Shown in pieces: positions 62,383 to 64,000 of a stretch of DNA of 64,000 nt (position 1 is the stretch's first letter; each line of letters opens with the position of its first letter). Under the pieces are notes generated by a model. The model made no database searches and was not told the origin of the DNA. It worked only from the letters and a program-made list of their open reading frames with translations. The position numbers were made by a program, and so were the translations under genes. The stretch comes from Paulinella micropora. Its lineage: Eukaryota; Cercozoa; Imbricatea; Euglyphida; Paulinellidae. The DNA lies in the NCBI GenBank assembly GCA_019918135.1, contig WBZZ01005365.1, positions 5,001 to 69,000 on the forward strand, in the 5' to 3' direction.

Positions 62383-64000
62383 ATGGAGCCGGTGCCATGT
62401 TATGCGATGCTGTCTGGCTCGGCGGTGGAGACGGACCCGGAGACCCCGCCCGCCCTCGCTGCTCCCGCCGAGGCGCGCGGCCCGGGGTACCCCCAGCCGT
62501 GCCCCGCGCCGCCCGACCGGGTCCCGCTGCAGCGTGCCGCCCCGGGCGCCCCGGGCAGCGTCGAGCTCAACCCGGGGGTGTTGGCGTTGGTGGAGCGGCT
62601 GGCGCTGGAGCCCTGCGTGTTCGCGGCGCTCGCTAGCTCGCGCGCGTCGGTGCTCGGGGGGGGGCTGCGCCTCGTGGGGGCGGCCGGCGAAGAGCCCCGG
62701 CACCCCCTGCGCGACGTGGTCCTGCGGCACGCGGAAGCCCTGGCCGAGGCCCTGTCGCAGGAATTCTTCAAGTTTGGGTTCGCGCTGCTGCGCACCCGGC
62801 CGGACGCGGTGCTGGGCGAAGTGTTGGAAGTAGTGAGCACCGCCGGCTACCAGCTCACGTACCGCGACGTGCGCGGGAGCCGGCGGTATACCTGCAAGCG
62901 GCGGGGCGCGGCGGGGGGGGTGCGCGCGGCTGGTGGGGCCGACGGGGCCGGCGGGGCCCCGAAGGCGCCGCTGCGGGTGTCGGTGGTGGAGTACGGGCCC
63001 TTCCGCCCCGGCGGGCGGGGGCAGCTCTGTTCGCCCCTGGGCGCCCTGCTGGAGCACTATGCCTTGCGGCTGCAGCTGGAGAACCTGCGCCTGGCGTACA
63101 CCCTGGACCACGCCAGGGGAGCGCTGGTCCTGGGCCGGCGCCGCGAGGGCAACGTGGACCGGGCGTGGGAGAGCTGGCTGTTGCCGGGCGCGGCGGCCAC
63201 GGCGGCCGTCGGGCCGGAGCCCGCGCACGCGAGGGGCGACGTGCCGGCCCGGCGCCAGCGCACGCTCCGGCGCGCGGGCGACTCGCTGCTGTGCGAACTG
63301 GCCTGCCCGCCGCTGTACAGGTACCAGGTCCCGGGACAGCGCAGCGGCCGGAATGCCCCGTGCACCAGCGTGTCGGGCGCCTGTGTCACCCGCGACAACA
63401 CCAACCTGGTCTATGCGCGCGAAGCCCTGCGCCCAGAGCACGAGGTCCCCTACACCCTGTGGTCCGACCTGGTGGCGCGGGTCTTTGGCCTGCCCGGCGG
63501 CGCCGGGAGGTGTCCGCCACGCCCGAGCACGCGCTGACGGCCGGGGGGGCGCTGACGGCCGGGGGGGCGCTGGCCGGCTGGGCGTTCGAGGCCCGCAGCC
63601 GTGCCCTCCGGACCGCCGTCGTGGAGCTGATCAACTACGGGCAGGCGCTGACGATCGGCCCCAGGTGCCGCGCGCTGTCGTCGCGGACGGGGCAGGGGGT
63701 CCGGCAGAGCGGGCCGACGGGCGGGCCGGCGGGGCTGTGGCACGCGCTCCCCCCCCTCGCGCCACCGGACGCCGCCGCCGCGGAGCCGACCGAGGAGGAG
63801 CTGCGCGCGTACTGGTGGTCCGTCGAGGTCCTGCCGACCCGGCGTCGGCCGCCGGGCTGGACACGCTGGTGCGTGTGCTGGAGCTGAGCGCCCGGCTGGC
63901 GGGGCCCGAGCTCGACCTGCTGCGGAACCTGTACCCCCGGCTGCTGCCGGAGTGGGCGCGGGACGCGGCCCCCCCGCCGGGGGCGACCGAGCCGCGGGCC
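62383..64000 (+). CDS. Unknown protein running off the right edge, more than one frame
   Basis: ATG at 62,383 (GGCCATGGAG). The head is Pro-rich. The ordered body contains VLRHAEALAEALSQEFFKFG, LEVVSTAGYQLTYRD, VSVVEYGPFRPGGRGQLCSP and LGALLEHYALRLQLENLRLA, then VPGQRSGRNAPCTSVSGACV and TLWSDLVARVFGLPGG. Coding character continues (AFEARSRALRTAVVELINYG; LDTLVRVLELSARLAGPELD) to the window end in other frames, about two changes. The order early helices, small beta part, then a SPLxxLLxxYxxxLxLE helix is faintly like HK97-type portal proteins, but no diagnostic motif is present, so I leave it unnamed. Confidence 0.45.

Overview
The window looks like nuclear DNA of a microbial eukaryote (a protist or alga; I cannot place it more closely). 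Genes in the GC-balanced part are spliced with 49-57 nt GT-AG introns. Transcript ends carry AATAAA/ATTAAA signals. Microsatellites are frequent, and PKD, BspA-like LRR, discoidin-like, ZZ-finger and ubiquitin-protease domains are present. No rRNA, tRNA or CRISPR was recognised by eye.

Two kinds of DNA alternate. GC-balanced DNA fills about 1-5,390 and 11,300-31,780. In order it holds: microsatellites; a decayed chromodomain-like/ZZ-finger gene; a tyrosine-recombinase remnant between direct repeats; a satellite of about 150 bp period (11.5-13.0 kb); a large minus-strand mobile element with a DDE-type integrase and a ubiquitin-specific-protease domain (about 13.4-20 kb); a Ulp1-like fragment; a methyltransferase-like gene; a five-exon coiled-coil gene (25.46-27.9 kb); and the pol part of a Ty3/gypsy fossil (28.9-31.78 kb).

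Very GC-rich, homopolymer-laden, apparently intronless and closely packed DNA fills about 5,395-11,300 and 31,783-64,000. Both blocks begin abruptly inside a gene. They hold a discoidin-like secreted protein, a Cys-rich gene, an RNI-type LRR protein, a fibre-like protein, a toroid polysaccharide-lyase-like membrane protein divergent from a GH88/105-like unsaturated-uronyl hydrolase, a long Ser/Arg-rich gene, three PKD+BspA surface proteins, a cluster of small Pro-rich-headed proteins, an FtsJ-type 2'-O-methyltransferase, a seven-helix membrane protein, and an unknown gene running off the right end. Several of these read in more than one frame, so they are either decaying or damaged by homopolymer sequencing error.

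The GC-rich set (cap-type methyltransferase, fibre, surface adhesins, polysaccharide lyase plus hydrolase, no introns) would suit a large DNA virus integrated in or co-assembled with the host. I found no certain capsid, terminase or polymerase gene, so this is only an inference. The most interesting functional unit is the divergent lyase/unsaturated-uronyl-hydrolase pair. The most interesting structural one is a duplicated inverted-repeat (foldback) element around the third BspA gene.
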